From assembly GCA_030141605.1 (NCBI GenBank), contig JAQGDQ010002368.1, positions 806,001-870,000 on the forward strand: DNA of 64,000 nucleotides, written 5' to 3'. The position numbers and the translations under genes are program-made. Below the pieces are notes generated by a model. That model had not been told where the DNA came from. It was given only the letters and a program-made list of their open reading frames with translations, and made no database searches. Shown here in pieces: positions 26,640-47,019 of the stretch. The stretch is from Tubiluchus corallicola (lineage: Eukaryota > Priapulida > Priapulimorpha > Priapulimorphida > Tubiluchidae). Position 1 is the first letter of the stretch. Every line of letters begins with the position of its first letter.

Positions 26640-26840
26640 ACATCTATAGTCACATAGTATAGTTGCAACCATCTACGTCACCGGTGAAGATCAATCGCCT
26701 CTCTCAGCTCACAGCATCAATCACAGTGATTCCCGCTTCGTGCACCTTGGCTACGCAGATCGTTATTAGCTGCGCACGTTCTCACCGGCTAGGGGCACTT
26801 ACTGACATCCTTATTACGGGCAGCGGCAGCTTCGAATCTT
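26640..26840. promoter_or_regulatory. GC-richer island, possible promoter or exon
   Basis: About 200 bp with several CpG-containing words (CACCGGTGAAG, GCTGCGCACG, GGGCAGCGGCAGC) stand out in AT-rich DNA. No ORF of note is present. Function is unknown. Confidence 0.2.
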
Positions 26841-28539
26841 AGACATAAAGTACCAGTAAACTTTAGAATCTTTAGGAAAGCAAAAGGTGGTAAAATGAAA
26901 TGTGTACTTTAATAAAGTACAACATAACATAATTTTGAGGTTACGTAATCAAGCGTAATCACTCATTTTTGGTGCTTAACTAGAAAATCAGAACCTGCTG
27001 CATATCAACATAATTATTCAGCCTCACACATACGACATACACCACAAAACGCCTATTTCTGGATTTGTACTACAGAAGGAAAATAATTTTAACACACCAC
27101 AGTCAAACAATTTTTATGCAAGCCAACTTGCCTACCTTGTATTATAAAGTATGTGTATATTATGTATATGTCTCATGTAATAAACTTCTGTGCTTATTTA
27201 ATGCTGTTGTATTGTTCTTCTACATATGTCATTCTACTGTATATACCAATAAATAAATTCTATATTTATTCTATATTATGCAGTTATTAGAATCATTTTC
27301 TTGCCACTGCATACATATCAAACACAACGTAGACTTTTCAAACAATTCTACATTGAATTAGCCATTTATTTATCAAATTAATGTCAATGATACAGAACAG
27401 AGCTGTAAAACATTGTGTGTCGTACACACTAATACATTATGCATGCCAAAAATAACAAATGGTTTACAGACGCCAACTCTGCACGCTATGAATTCTAGGA
27501 CCAGCAGCTGCTGTCGTAACAATAGACGCCATAGAGAATTCTCGTAGGAAAGTTATAATCAAACAAAACTAAAAAGAACCGGATACCATGTAGTACATTT
27601 CCTGATACTGACAATTATTCTCCTGACAATCTGATATGCACACTTCATAATAGAAACAAAAAATATGTTGAGTAATTATGATGATTTCTTATTATGCAAA
27701 TTAAATTTACATAATAGTAAATACATGTACTATAGTAATATTAATAATACTAATAGGTATTAGTATTACCTACTGCTGATAATAAAGATAACATTAAAAT
27801 AATTTAATTACAGTCCCTGATAAATCTGCAACAGCAAAAGCGAGTATAATTTTCATAATAAACTCTTAGCAACAGTGTTGGTCCAAGACTATCTTCACTG
27901 AAAAGCACTGCTGGGACTAAAACTGGCTTTTTATTTTGACTGCCTAACTTGGCGTCGCTTAGAGCTGCATTCAATCATATGAAAAAATAAGCCCTGATCG
28001 ACGCGGCTGAGCACAAAGGCATCGGCATGGACGCGTGGCAGACTTAATGAGGCATTCAAGCAAGCCTTACCAAACTTGGTGAATTCATTGTTTGGTGGAT
28101 TATTGAGGAACCACATAAGCTCATTTATGCCTTTGTCATATTTATATCAGGCCTATGGAGTAAAATTATTCATAAATTATTTACTGGCGTACTTCGAAAC
28201 AAAGCTGCCAGCATTTTATTATTGCACTAGAAAATTAGATAAAATATAATACGCTGCTAGTTAAAATATTATTTAGCAGAACAAATATATATGTTATTTT
28301 ACAAAAACTAATCACTTCAGGTCGTTGTGTGATTTTAATCATATTAGTTGTAGTTTAAATGGTTGTGCAACAAGTCATAGAGTCAAAAATTCAATTTTCC
28401 TAAAACTGTGCGATAAATGGAAAATTAACACGTATCACGAAATTGTTGTTTATTTGTTTATTTATGGACCATGAAGCTATCAGCCTGTTATCATCAATGT
28501 TATGTTTTAATTAAAACTGTAGAGTTAATCATAAAGAGT

Positions 28540-28700
28540 TCATAGCGCTTGCAAAAAATATAAAATCTTGCAATCGTTATTGATTTTAATTTAATTAATT
28601 TTTTTATTTTATTTTTTTGAAATAACACTTGCATTACAGTAGCCAAGACTTCCCTGTACTGCGCCGCTTCAAGGGGATCTAAGCCAACTCTCCCCATCTC
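28540..28700 (-). mobile_element. Probable LINE 3' end (truncated) with A-rich tail
   Basis: The minus-strand reading frame from 28700 gives DPLEAAQYREVLATVMQ, resembling the extreme C-terminus of many LINE ORF2 proteins (A-x-D-R-x-x-W-R-x-x-V pattern). It runs soon after into a stretch rich in A (CAAAAAAATAAAATAAAAAA). The order of C-terminal codons then A-rich tail fits a 5'-truncated retrotransposon insertion. Too little remains to name the clade. Confidence 0.42.
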
Positions 28701-28760
28701 CAAAATTTGGTTTCATGGATCTGCGCCTCACCGTGGCGCCATCTGTAATTTTAATCTTAA

Positions 28761-28785
28761 AAGATTCTGCATATAGCAGAATCTT
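28761..28785. repeat. Perfect 10-bp inverted repeat
   Basis: AAGATTCTGC and GCAGAATCTT are separated by ATATA. This is a perfect stem-loop with no nearby gene and no assigned function. Confidence 0.6.
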
Positions 28786-28856
28786 ATTGGAAATCAACTG
28801 TTTACTATTTCCTTAATTTTGAAATCTTAATTTTTAAAACTAAAACAGCTAGAGTC

Positions 28857-29575
28857 ACGAAACTTGCAGGGTAGACACCTGAGGATGGAGGACTATCACT
28901 AGTATAGTGATCGGTGACCTCGGATCAAAGGGTCACGGACGCTGGACATCGGACAGTTTTCCTTTGTCGCTCAATTCCTTGAGTTAAATTCAAAATTTTT
29001 TTCACAGATATTTAGGTCCTGTCGGTGCACTAAGTATTTTTCGGAAATTGGAGTCTAGGAAAGTTCTGAATTAGGAGCCAAAATGTGAAATCGTTTTGTC
29101 GATCAACTCCTCTTACAGTATTGGACTAGGAGTCAATATTTATACATGCGTGGCTAGGCAGGAGGAGGGAATAGATGTGCATATAGTTCGAAAAGGATTT
29201 TCCAAAAGCGGGCGTGATCTAGTCACGTGACATGGGCGAAAGTATTAACATGTGGCCTAGTTAACTCCATAAGACCTTGAATTACGAAACTTGCAGGGTA
29301 GGCGCTTAATATAGGTAGGCAGAAAACAGTGCAAGAATGGCGAATTCTAGGACAAAGATCACAGGGGCAGGACCCAAAATGTGAAAATTAGGGCAAATGA
29401 CTTTGCCACTCAACACCACTTACAATATTGGACTAGACGCCCACGTTATTGCACGTATGGGTAGTCGGTCGAGCGTATATGTGTACTAAGCATTTTCGAA
29501 AAGTGGGCGTAACGAGGTCACATGGCTACGGCGACAGTGTTAAAATGGCATTGCAACAAAATGGACTTCCTATGT
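28857..29575. repeat. Diverged tandem duplication of about 300-430 bp
   Basis: The same ordered set of words occurs twice: ACGAAACTTGCAGGGTA at 28857 and 29284; CCAAAATGTGAAA at 29078 and 29374; TTACAGTATTGGACTA versus TTACAATATTGGACTA; then TTCGAAAAG..GCGGGCGT versus TTCGAAAAGTGGGCGT followed by GTCAC. The first unit carries about 130 extra bp. Overall identity is moderate. The family is unknown. Confidence 0.7.
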
Positions 29576-29760
29576 AATCAAGCACGGAGAATTCAGCAAT
29601 AGCAAAATTATAATCTCGAGACAATAATCAAGTCAGCAAAAAATTTTCACAATCAGCAGTCGCAGTTTTGGTCATAATGCTGACTCTGTCATAAACAAGG
29701 TCTAGTTACTTTTTTATTTACTCTGAGTGAAAGGTACTTTGTCCTGTTTATAGTATCTAA

Positions 29761-30480
29761 GGCCAATTTCACCGCGAGAACGCAAGGAAAATTATGCATG
29801 GAATTGGTGTCAGAAAATATTCAGATGATTTCCGACTTTTTCTCGAAATGCCATGCAGCAAGAAAGTCCTTTGCACAATGAAACAGAGCGATTTTTTAAT
29901 GCGCGTCCAAATAGCTACAGCTCCTTGGACCGTGTTGCGGGCTTGTAGTATCGCTCGTCATCATGGACAGCGAGAGATGAGCTTGTTTTTTTTTAAAAAG
30001 TTCTACTATCAATTTCAACGTCTAAAAACATGTTAAATAAATATGTGCGTGTGTCATTTTTCTTTTTCACGAATATAGCCATCGCCGTTGCATTAATAAA
30101 ACATAAAATCGTCTTTATGTTAAAAGAGGGGTAAGATCTTATAATTTTATGCTGAAGTATGTTAATTGTTGTTCGTTAAACCAAAAAGAAGTAACTGAGT
30201 TGTTAAACTTTAGTTTTAATTCCCCGAGGAATCCTCACAAAACTTCACGAAGATCTAGCGTACGGCAACTTTACCATGTGGCAACTTTCCTCGTGAAGAG
30301 GACGCATGGTTTCTAGCTGGCGGTAGAATTCCTCATGACAAATTCCACGAAGAAAATTTTGCATGAGGCGTCAGTGTGAAATGCGTCATAGAAAGCAATA
30401 TGTTCCATTTTCATGAGTAATACCGGAAGAAATTTTTCCATCAAGGTATTTTGACGCGTGTTTTCTCTGTAAAATGGGCT
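29761..30480. mobile_element. Inverted-repeat element flanked by TAA (Harbinger-like candidate)
   Basis: The left end GGCCAATTTCACCGCGAG and the reverse complement of the right end, AGCCCATTTTACAGAGAA, agree at about 13 of 19 positions. TAA flanks both ends (29758-29760 and 30481-30483). A 3-bp TWA duplication and GGCC-like ends fit PIF/Harbinger. The 80-aa ORF inside (29794-30036 +) is not recognisable as transposase. Confidence 0.45.
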
Positions 30481-30483
30481 TAA

Positions 30484-31577
30484 GTGTGTCTGCTGCTGTT
30501 GCGGTGATTTCTGATTTTAACACTCTAAGCACAAAGTCTATGAAGCAGAAACAAAGTGATCTATTGTGTCTAAACTACATAAATTAATAATTTCACATCC
30601 AAATGAAGCCAAATAATCTGACAAAACTACTGCACTCAAATTGGGTGATTCACTACACTCAAACTATATTTTCTTGGGGGGAGGGCGTATTACGGTCTAA
30701 CTAAATAAGCGTAGTTAATGAATTTAGCGTACTTAAGTAAAATGAATTTACTTCCATAATGTCCATAATGCCAAAAGTAACGAATACAATCTGAGTAATT
30801 TGCCATATTTAAACAAAAAAACCGTAGACATAAAAAAGAGCGCCCAACATAAAAAAGGCCAACTATTCAGTTTCCTAGTATAGTGACTCAACACTATTTC
30901 ACAGCCGTTACCCACTACCACTGCCACCTCCATCGTAACCGTCGTTGTCATCATTATTATTGTCCTCGTTTCTTCAATCGTCAATGAACGCCTAAAATAT
31001 TAATTTATTGAACTCTAAACCAACGAGATGTAAAGCAACGGAAAAGATCTTCTATTTGAATAGCACGTTGTGTTTATTTGAACAAATCATAAAAATAGTG
31101 TAAAAATAAAAACATATCACTGAAACTTTTTTGGCAAAAACAAGAAGAAACATAAGAAACATGAAAATGAAAGTGCTATGGTTAAAAAATGCATAAATGC
31201 ATACGGTTGCAAATTATCAAAAGACACAAACAATGTAAAAATATGTATTTTTATTGAAAAGCTTTAGTCTTAACACTAAAGAGTTGTATATTAATGTATA
31301 ACAAACATTACCGAGTCGCACTTACATAACATTTTGATTTTCGGAAATTGCTTTCGTAACATTTACTACAGAAAATATACAGCACTTAGAAACATTACAC
31401 AAATTTTGCTTCCGAATCTACACATTCCAGTGGCAGTGTAGAGCATTTATAATTCGTAGGCCTACACATATATAAGCGATTATATTTGGCTAGTTACAAC
31501 ACAGTTAACTTTTTGTAATATCAGTTACACCTTAATTATTAATGACCACAAAATTATTTGCAAAAAATAGCGAATTC
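30484..31577. other. Intergenic DNA downstream of tubulin gene A
   Basis: No coding region is recognised. Positions 30910-30970 are a degenerate simple repeat of ATC/GTC-type triplets that creates a spurious Thr/Ile/Val-rich ORF. The rest is AT-rich. Confidence 0.5.
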
Positions 31578-31583
31578 TTTATT
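31578..31583 (-). terminator. Polyadenylation signal of tubulin gene A (AATAAA)
   Basis: AATAAA on the minus strand lies about 175 nt after the tubulin A stop codon, a normal spacing for a 3' UTR. Confidence 0.5.
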
Positions 31584-31759
31584 AACCAGATTGTTAAATT
31601 TTTGACAAATAACAGGATCATTCATTCTTGATATTAAAACTTTTATATTCACAAATACCTGGGTATATAATGCAACGTAATTGATTAACAGTCACTCGTG
31701 CAGGTGAGCAATAAAGCTTAGTTAAAATAATAACAGTCAATATTGTAAAGCAGATTACT

Positions 31760-37013
<5,254 letters not shown>

Positions 37014-38158
37014 TTTGTTTTGTTTGATAAAAAAAAACTTCAAATGCTATGGATCAGCACGCAAGCCCTTTTTCTTGTTCGCACCACTTCTCCCAGCTTC
37101 ACCAATGTGTTATGCAGCCAGGTTTCAAAAACCCACCCTTTTTACTACTGCACCGGACTACTTTCTTATGGATTTACCATTTACCACGCCAGACGAAGAC
37201 CAAATGGCTTTGCTGAGAACGCCAGACGCTTTCAGCACGCATGCGTGTTAGAAAAAAAGATGAGGGATGTGTCATCGACTCCTGCAGCGTGGTTAGGTTA
37301 CTTACTGTACTGTTAAAACGTGATTCATGTGAATGCATCTTTGCGACTGTATACAGACTAGAAAGGACGCTTTAGATTCTTGTTCAGTGTAATAACCCAG
37401 TAATAATAATTTATTGCATTTGCTTAATTTAATTTTGCGTGAAAACATGCAACTCGTATATGATAATAAAGATGCCTGGACGAATATTTAGTATACACGC
37501 CAAGTAATCATTACATGAATACAACATATTTACCGTAGCAGCAAAACCGCCCCTTGCACTGAAAAAGCTTGTTTGTATACGTCATTATAATGGTACTTCT
37601 GTGAACAAAGCTCAGAAAATAAGAAGTTTCTATCTCAATTTAAAAATTCAGAAACTCGGGTCCTGGATCTTTCATTATTGATCATTCAGATGACAACGAA
37701 ATTGAAAACGATGCTTATCACGTATTGATGAGGTATATATTTACCATTTGAGCTAAAATACTAAACCAAAGTTTGCTTTGTATGCATATAACAACATTTA
37801 TTTTGAAAAATATCCACAAACTTAAGAAAAACTGTCATTGTTCAACAATTAACATGCAAAATATTAAATAGGGAAGAGACTTCAATACTGAAATTGCAAA
37901 ATCATTGACTGATATGAAGTTTATGTAATACTTTTAACAGTAAGCATTCTACTAAATTTAGCATAGTTGACGATATTCACAAGTTGTTCACAAAACTGTC
38001 ATTATTAAATCAAGTCATTTTAACTAACTAAAGGAAAAGAGATATATTCAATACTAAAATTACATCATCGTTGATCAGTATGGTATTTTATGCAATACTT
38101 TGCACAATTCATATTTCAAATCTATTAGAAATTATGCCATTAACCATGTGTTGTATGT
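37014..38158. other. Intergenic DNA between the two tubulin genes
   Basis: About 1.15 kb separates the tubulin A start from the tubulin B stop, and it should hold the tubulin A promoter and the tubulin B 3' UTR. A minus-strand AATAAA at 37797-37802 is a candidate tubulin B polyadenylation signal, about 355 nt after its stop. No TATA or CCAAT box is convincing for gene A. Confidence 0.45.
37797..37802 (-). terminator. Candidate polyadenylation signal of tubulin gene B (AATAAA)
   Basis: AATAAA on the minus strand lies about 355 nt downstream of the tubulin B stop codon. Confidence 0.35.
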
Positions 38159-43032
<4,874 letters not shown>

Positions 43033-43270
43033 TTTGACAAATCTTTAGACCTTCTGAGATTAAACTTATATGGCAGGTTGTTCAGCGTACAGTGACAGAA
43101 TAATAGAAAGCTACCGGTTTTGTACGCAGTTACACACCCAATATTCATTCGCCACTAAGGTATTTGAATATGATGTCACCACCCTAGCTTCTGATTGGCT
43201 AGGCTTCTATTTTTTCGCGAATTGAGAATCCCAGATTACTACAGTTAGCGGAATGCGCGCCAATCCAACA
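43033..43270 (-). promoter_or_regulatory. Putative tubulin B promoter with CCAAT box
   Basis: Upstream of the tubulin B ATG (minus strand) are a TATAA-like CCATATAAG near 43060, a CCAATCAG (CCAAT complement at 43194-43198), a CRE-like TGACATCA about 20 bp away, and a second CCAAT in the opposite orientation at 43260-43264. CCAAT-containing promoters are common for tubulin genes. The transcription start is unknown. Confidence 0.4.
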
Positions 43271-43866
43271 CGTAAGCCTTTGGCGCCATCCAGCGGGCCT
43301 CAATTGGATACTTATATTTGCAGTTAACGTCAATCAGCCGCGTCGTCATGATTTCTCGTTTATCCTTGTAAGCTAAATACTTATGAAAAGTATTTTTAAT
43401 TTATTTATGCACGTATATCTAAAACCATACATCAGTTTTATAATTATGTAGCCTTACTCTAACCACATCATCCCCCAAATGTTAACCTATCACGCTAAAA
43501 AGTACAGTGTTCTGCCTTCACGCGTACTCTAGGTGTCTACATACATACCCAAAAGTGATTACAAATTAGTCTAAAACTTTGAACGAACGCTTTTTTAGTT
43601 TTTGATGTGGGTGTTGTTGGCCTGTTATCATTATCTATAAATGGCTGTTTTAGAAGCTCTGTTCAGTCTTCAGTGTGTTGCTTGTACTTGTTCCAGTACG
43701 TATTATGGTGAACAGCACGGTGGCGACATCATTTGCAAAAAGGAAAAAATGAATTGAATCGAAATTTTATGAGAATGAGAGTTACATATTACATCATGCA
43801 TACAATACACACATATCACTATACCAAAGAAAAATTAACTAATCTAAATACGGATATACATCTGTA

Positions 43867-44020
<154 letters not shown>

Positions 44021-46820
44021 ATTTCTGCAAGTTCAGTCTCAAAATTCAAAGTCCTTACTAAACAGAGTTTGTAATAATCAATTCGTATACAAGAGACTAC
44101 ATATGACAATCACTATGGTAGATTATTTCGAATCAGTTTAATTTGAGACTTTTCTGTACGTGACTTCAGAGGGTAATGTTTAGTTGATATACATAAGATA
44201 TGAGGCAAGTCAATTTTTTAAATCACGCATATAAACTCAAAAATAATCTACCAGTAAAAACACCCAATCAAGAAAATCCAGAACTGATAAAATTGAGAAA
44301 ACGTGCAGATGGGCTTACTTTTACTAGCAAAAATTAGCTGGTAAAAGTAAACCCGTCCAGAACCGGACTTTGCCGAAAACACTCTGATGAGTCACAAGCC
44401 AATGCTACAAAACTTAATCACTGTAACTGATGATATGTTTCATCGAATCTATATTAAAATTACAAATTTTATTTTCTTAGACGCACGTTTTTTTAACCCA
44501 GGCTAATCAATGAATTAAAATAAAAGTCAAGCTGTGATTATACCCGTGAATATTATTTGTTTAGACTGCAAGCATTATAAGTACAAGACAAATTGCTAGT
44601 TCACAGTTTTCTTTTGGTCCTATATATATATATATGCGTCATGTCATCGTATATATTAAACGCAAGATACTCGGTAACCGTGTGATACAAAGTTCAACTG
44701 ATAAAAAGGTAATATACTATGTAACATACTGTAAAATTATTACTGCTGATGTAGAGTTCCATAAAAACATAACTTTTTCTTAGATATTGCAACTAGCGGA
44801 CAGTTTGCTTTGATATCTGAAACTGAATGAATAAAAAGGTGCAAATATATAAACGTTGTTTATAGGGCAACTGATTGTTTAAAAAAGTTATGCAGAAATA
44901 ACTGCTTTTTGTGAAACATATTACAGAAGTCTAGACAAATGCGAATGGGACTCAAAATCGGATTTGCGTTGTTACGAGACACATTTTCTTCTGACTTAGC
45001 TATAGATGGCAAATTTGGCCAAATTATTAAAGGACCATGATAAAATATCTAATAAGCAGGCGATTCATCGTGTAAAATTGCTACCTTATGCTTTCAAATT
45101 TCGTAGTCATACTGAAATCGTTCTGCTTTTTAAAGTTAAAATTTATGGACTGCACTTATGTTTTGTCAATGAACTACTAACTGATTAATGCTAACTAACT
45201 AATAACTAAGTAAATAACATTTATTGACATCTGACTGCTAAACACTGCTAAGCGATGCACGGCGACGCATTTTGTAAAAAGTGGCTGCGTTGGAGCCAAC
45301 TTTTCTATCGTATAATAAGGCTCAAATGTTTAATAACAATAAAAAAACTTTATTTTAAAATCAACGTGAATAAAATAAATTCAGCAACTACTAAGTTCAA
45401 ATAAATAGGAAGTTTTTTAATGTCGTTTAGCAATGTTTCAACATAAAAATAAAAATATTCTGTACATTTGTTATTAACTTCAATGTACATTTGATTTAGT
45501 ACAGGGGGTTTACGTGCACCAGAATATGAGTCTCCGTCTTGTTACTACCTCATTATTAGTGATGTATGTACTCTACAATTACAAGTAATATATTAACGTA
45601 TTAATTGTATTTATAATGACTACAATACGTGTGTTGTGCTAATCCAGTAAATATTAAAAGTATATTACTACACCGTTTTACACGAAATATATTTATAGGC
45701 TTATTCCTTTTTATCTAGCACTGCAACGATACCTTTAGCTAACGTTTACACTCAGGTTAATTAAGGTGACGTATCAGGTCAACCACCGATCTTAGCCACC
45801 CACTAGTCACTCACATAAAAACTCGCCCACCCGGCATAGACCAATCCTTATTGCTCAAATAATCAGCTACAAAAAGTATTTTGTACCTACATAAATCCTC
45901 ATTAAGAACCTATATTAAAAAGTTTACTAATATAAATATCAGAAAATTTGCTGAGTTACATATACTATTTCAATAATAAAGAAGTTTTTGAAGTTACTAT
46001 TTCCTTGAACATGTTGACCGTCTAAGTATATAACTTATTTAACAGAAAACGCAATAAATTTTCACGTTCGTAATTACTCCAGAATTTTGTGCGGTTTACG
46101 ATGACGAGCGCTGAAAACCCGTCAGTGAATCTCAGTTTGATGCGAGCGTGTCCATCCAACAATTTTAGTTAATCAGAAACTTTCACAAGCAACACCCACA
46201 GCTATTCCTAAGCTCTATTACTCATTCACACAATGGCAAACCGCAAGTGAAGGTATTAAAGCTTCCGGCTGTTTTAATGGTAATTACAAACAAGGTTATG
46301 AGTCAACATTTGCGTATGTCTTGTTTCACGTGGTTCGGTATGAATTGCACCTATATTTCTTACCATATTAAATGTTTTTGCATATTAAAAAGTATCTAGT
46401 ATACGTAATAATAATGTTGCTGTTTATCCGCATACTGGTTAACCTCAGCTATCCTCACGAACATCAAATTTGTATACCTTATTAGTACTATGCACTATTT
46501 TGTTAGATACACCTAACAAATTTAAAACTACGAACATGATAGGCTGTGGGCCGATTACGAATTCATAGGCATTCTAATATTTCAAAATGTTGTTTACAGT
46601 GACATTTCACGTATTACTCATCTCGTGGTTTAATTACGACACAGCGCCCAGGGATGTGTAATTGTGAAGGTATAATAATGTTACTTCACGGTCATTGCCT
46701 ACACATTTGCCAGCAAGTCCCAGTTTATGCTTTTGCTCAGAAACAATACTACTATCGTAGGCTGCGTAGTAAAATCTGTCAATCATGTCCCATATATGGA
46801 GATTCCGAACATTTACGAAT
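44021..46820. other. Intergenic DNA between tubulin B and CBFB
   Basis: No coding exon, RNA gene or terminal-repeat element was supported. A short TA microsatellite lies near 44622-44634. The two flanking genes diverge from this region, so it should contain distal promoter elements of both. Confidence 0.5.
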
Positions 46821-47019
46821 ATGTCGTCACGCTTCCGTTAGCCCGCCTACGGCTGCCGAGTGCCATATACGGAAGTTGTCGTGGTTAGCGATCGATTGAG
46901 CAAGACGCGTTCACCAATCAGAAACTAGTCACATGATCATGCCGCTGATGATGAATGAAAAGTTGTAGACTTGTGATGAGTACATGCACCTGTGATAGTA
47001 ATCGTACATTACCATTCCA
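46821..47019 (+). promoter_or_regulatory. Putative CBFB promoter / 5' UTR
   Basis: A GC-richer segment lies directly upstream of the CBFB start. It has inverted ETS-like sites CTTCCGT (46832-46838) and ACGGAAG (46869-46875) and a CCAAT box ACCAATCAG (CCAAT at 46913-46917), with no TATA box. This resembles a TATA-less ETS/CCAAT housekeeping promoter. An in-frame stop (TAA at 46999) upstream of the ATG bounds the coding region. Confidence 0.42.

Larger units (their letters stand above)
17756..28539. other. 10.8-kb gene-poor stretch, nothing firmly recognised
   Basis: No coding exon with family similarity was found on either strand. The longest ORFs (for example 24528-24860 +) show no domain and no splice-supported continuation. 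Small structures include a 9-bp perfect stem (AGTGCAATA at 19449, complement ending 19478). Two GC-richer islands are listed separately. It may be intergenic DNA or a long intron of a gene whose exons are noncoding or unrecognised. Confidence 0.4.

Noticed and set aside
43641-43757. 38-aa Cys-containing small ORF (begins MAVLEALFSLQC)
   Set aside because: Short enough to occur by chance; no acceptable promoter, polyA signal or family evidence.
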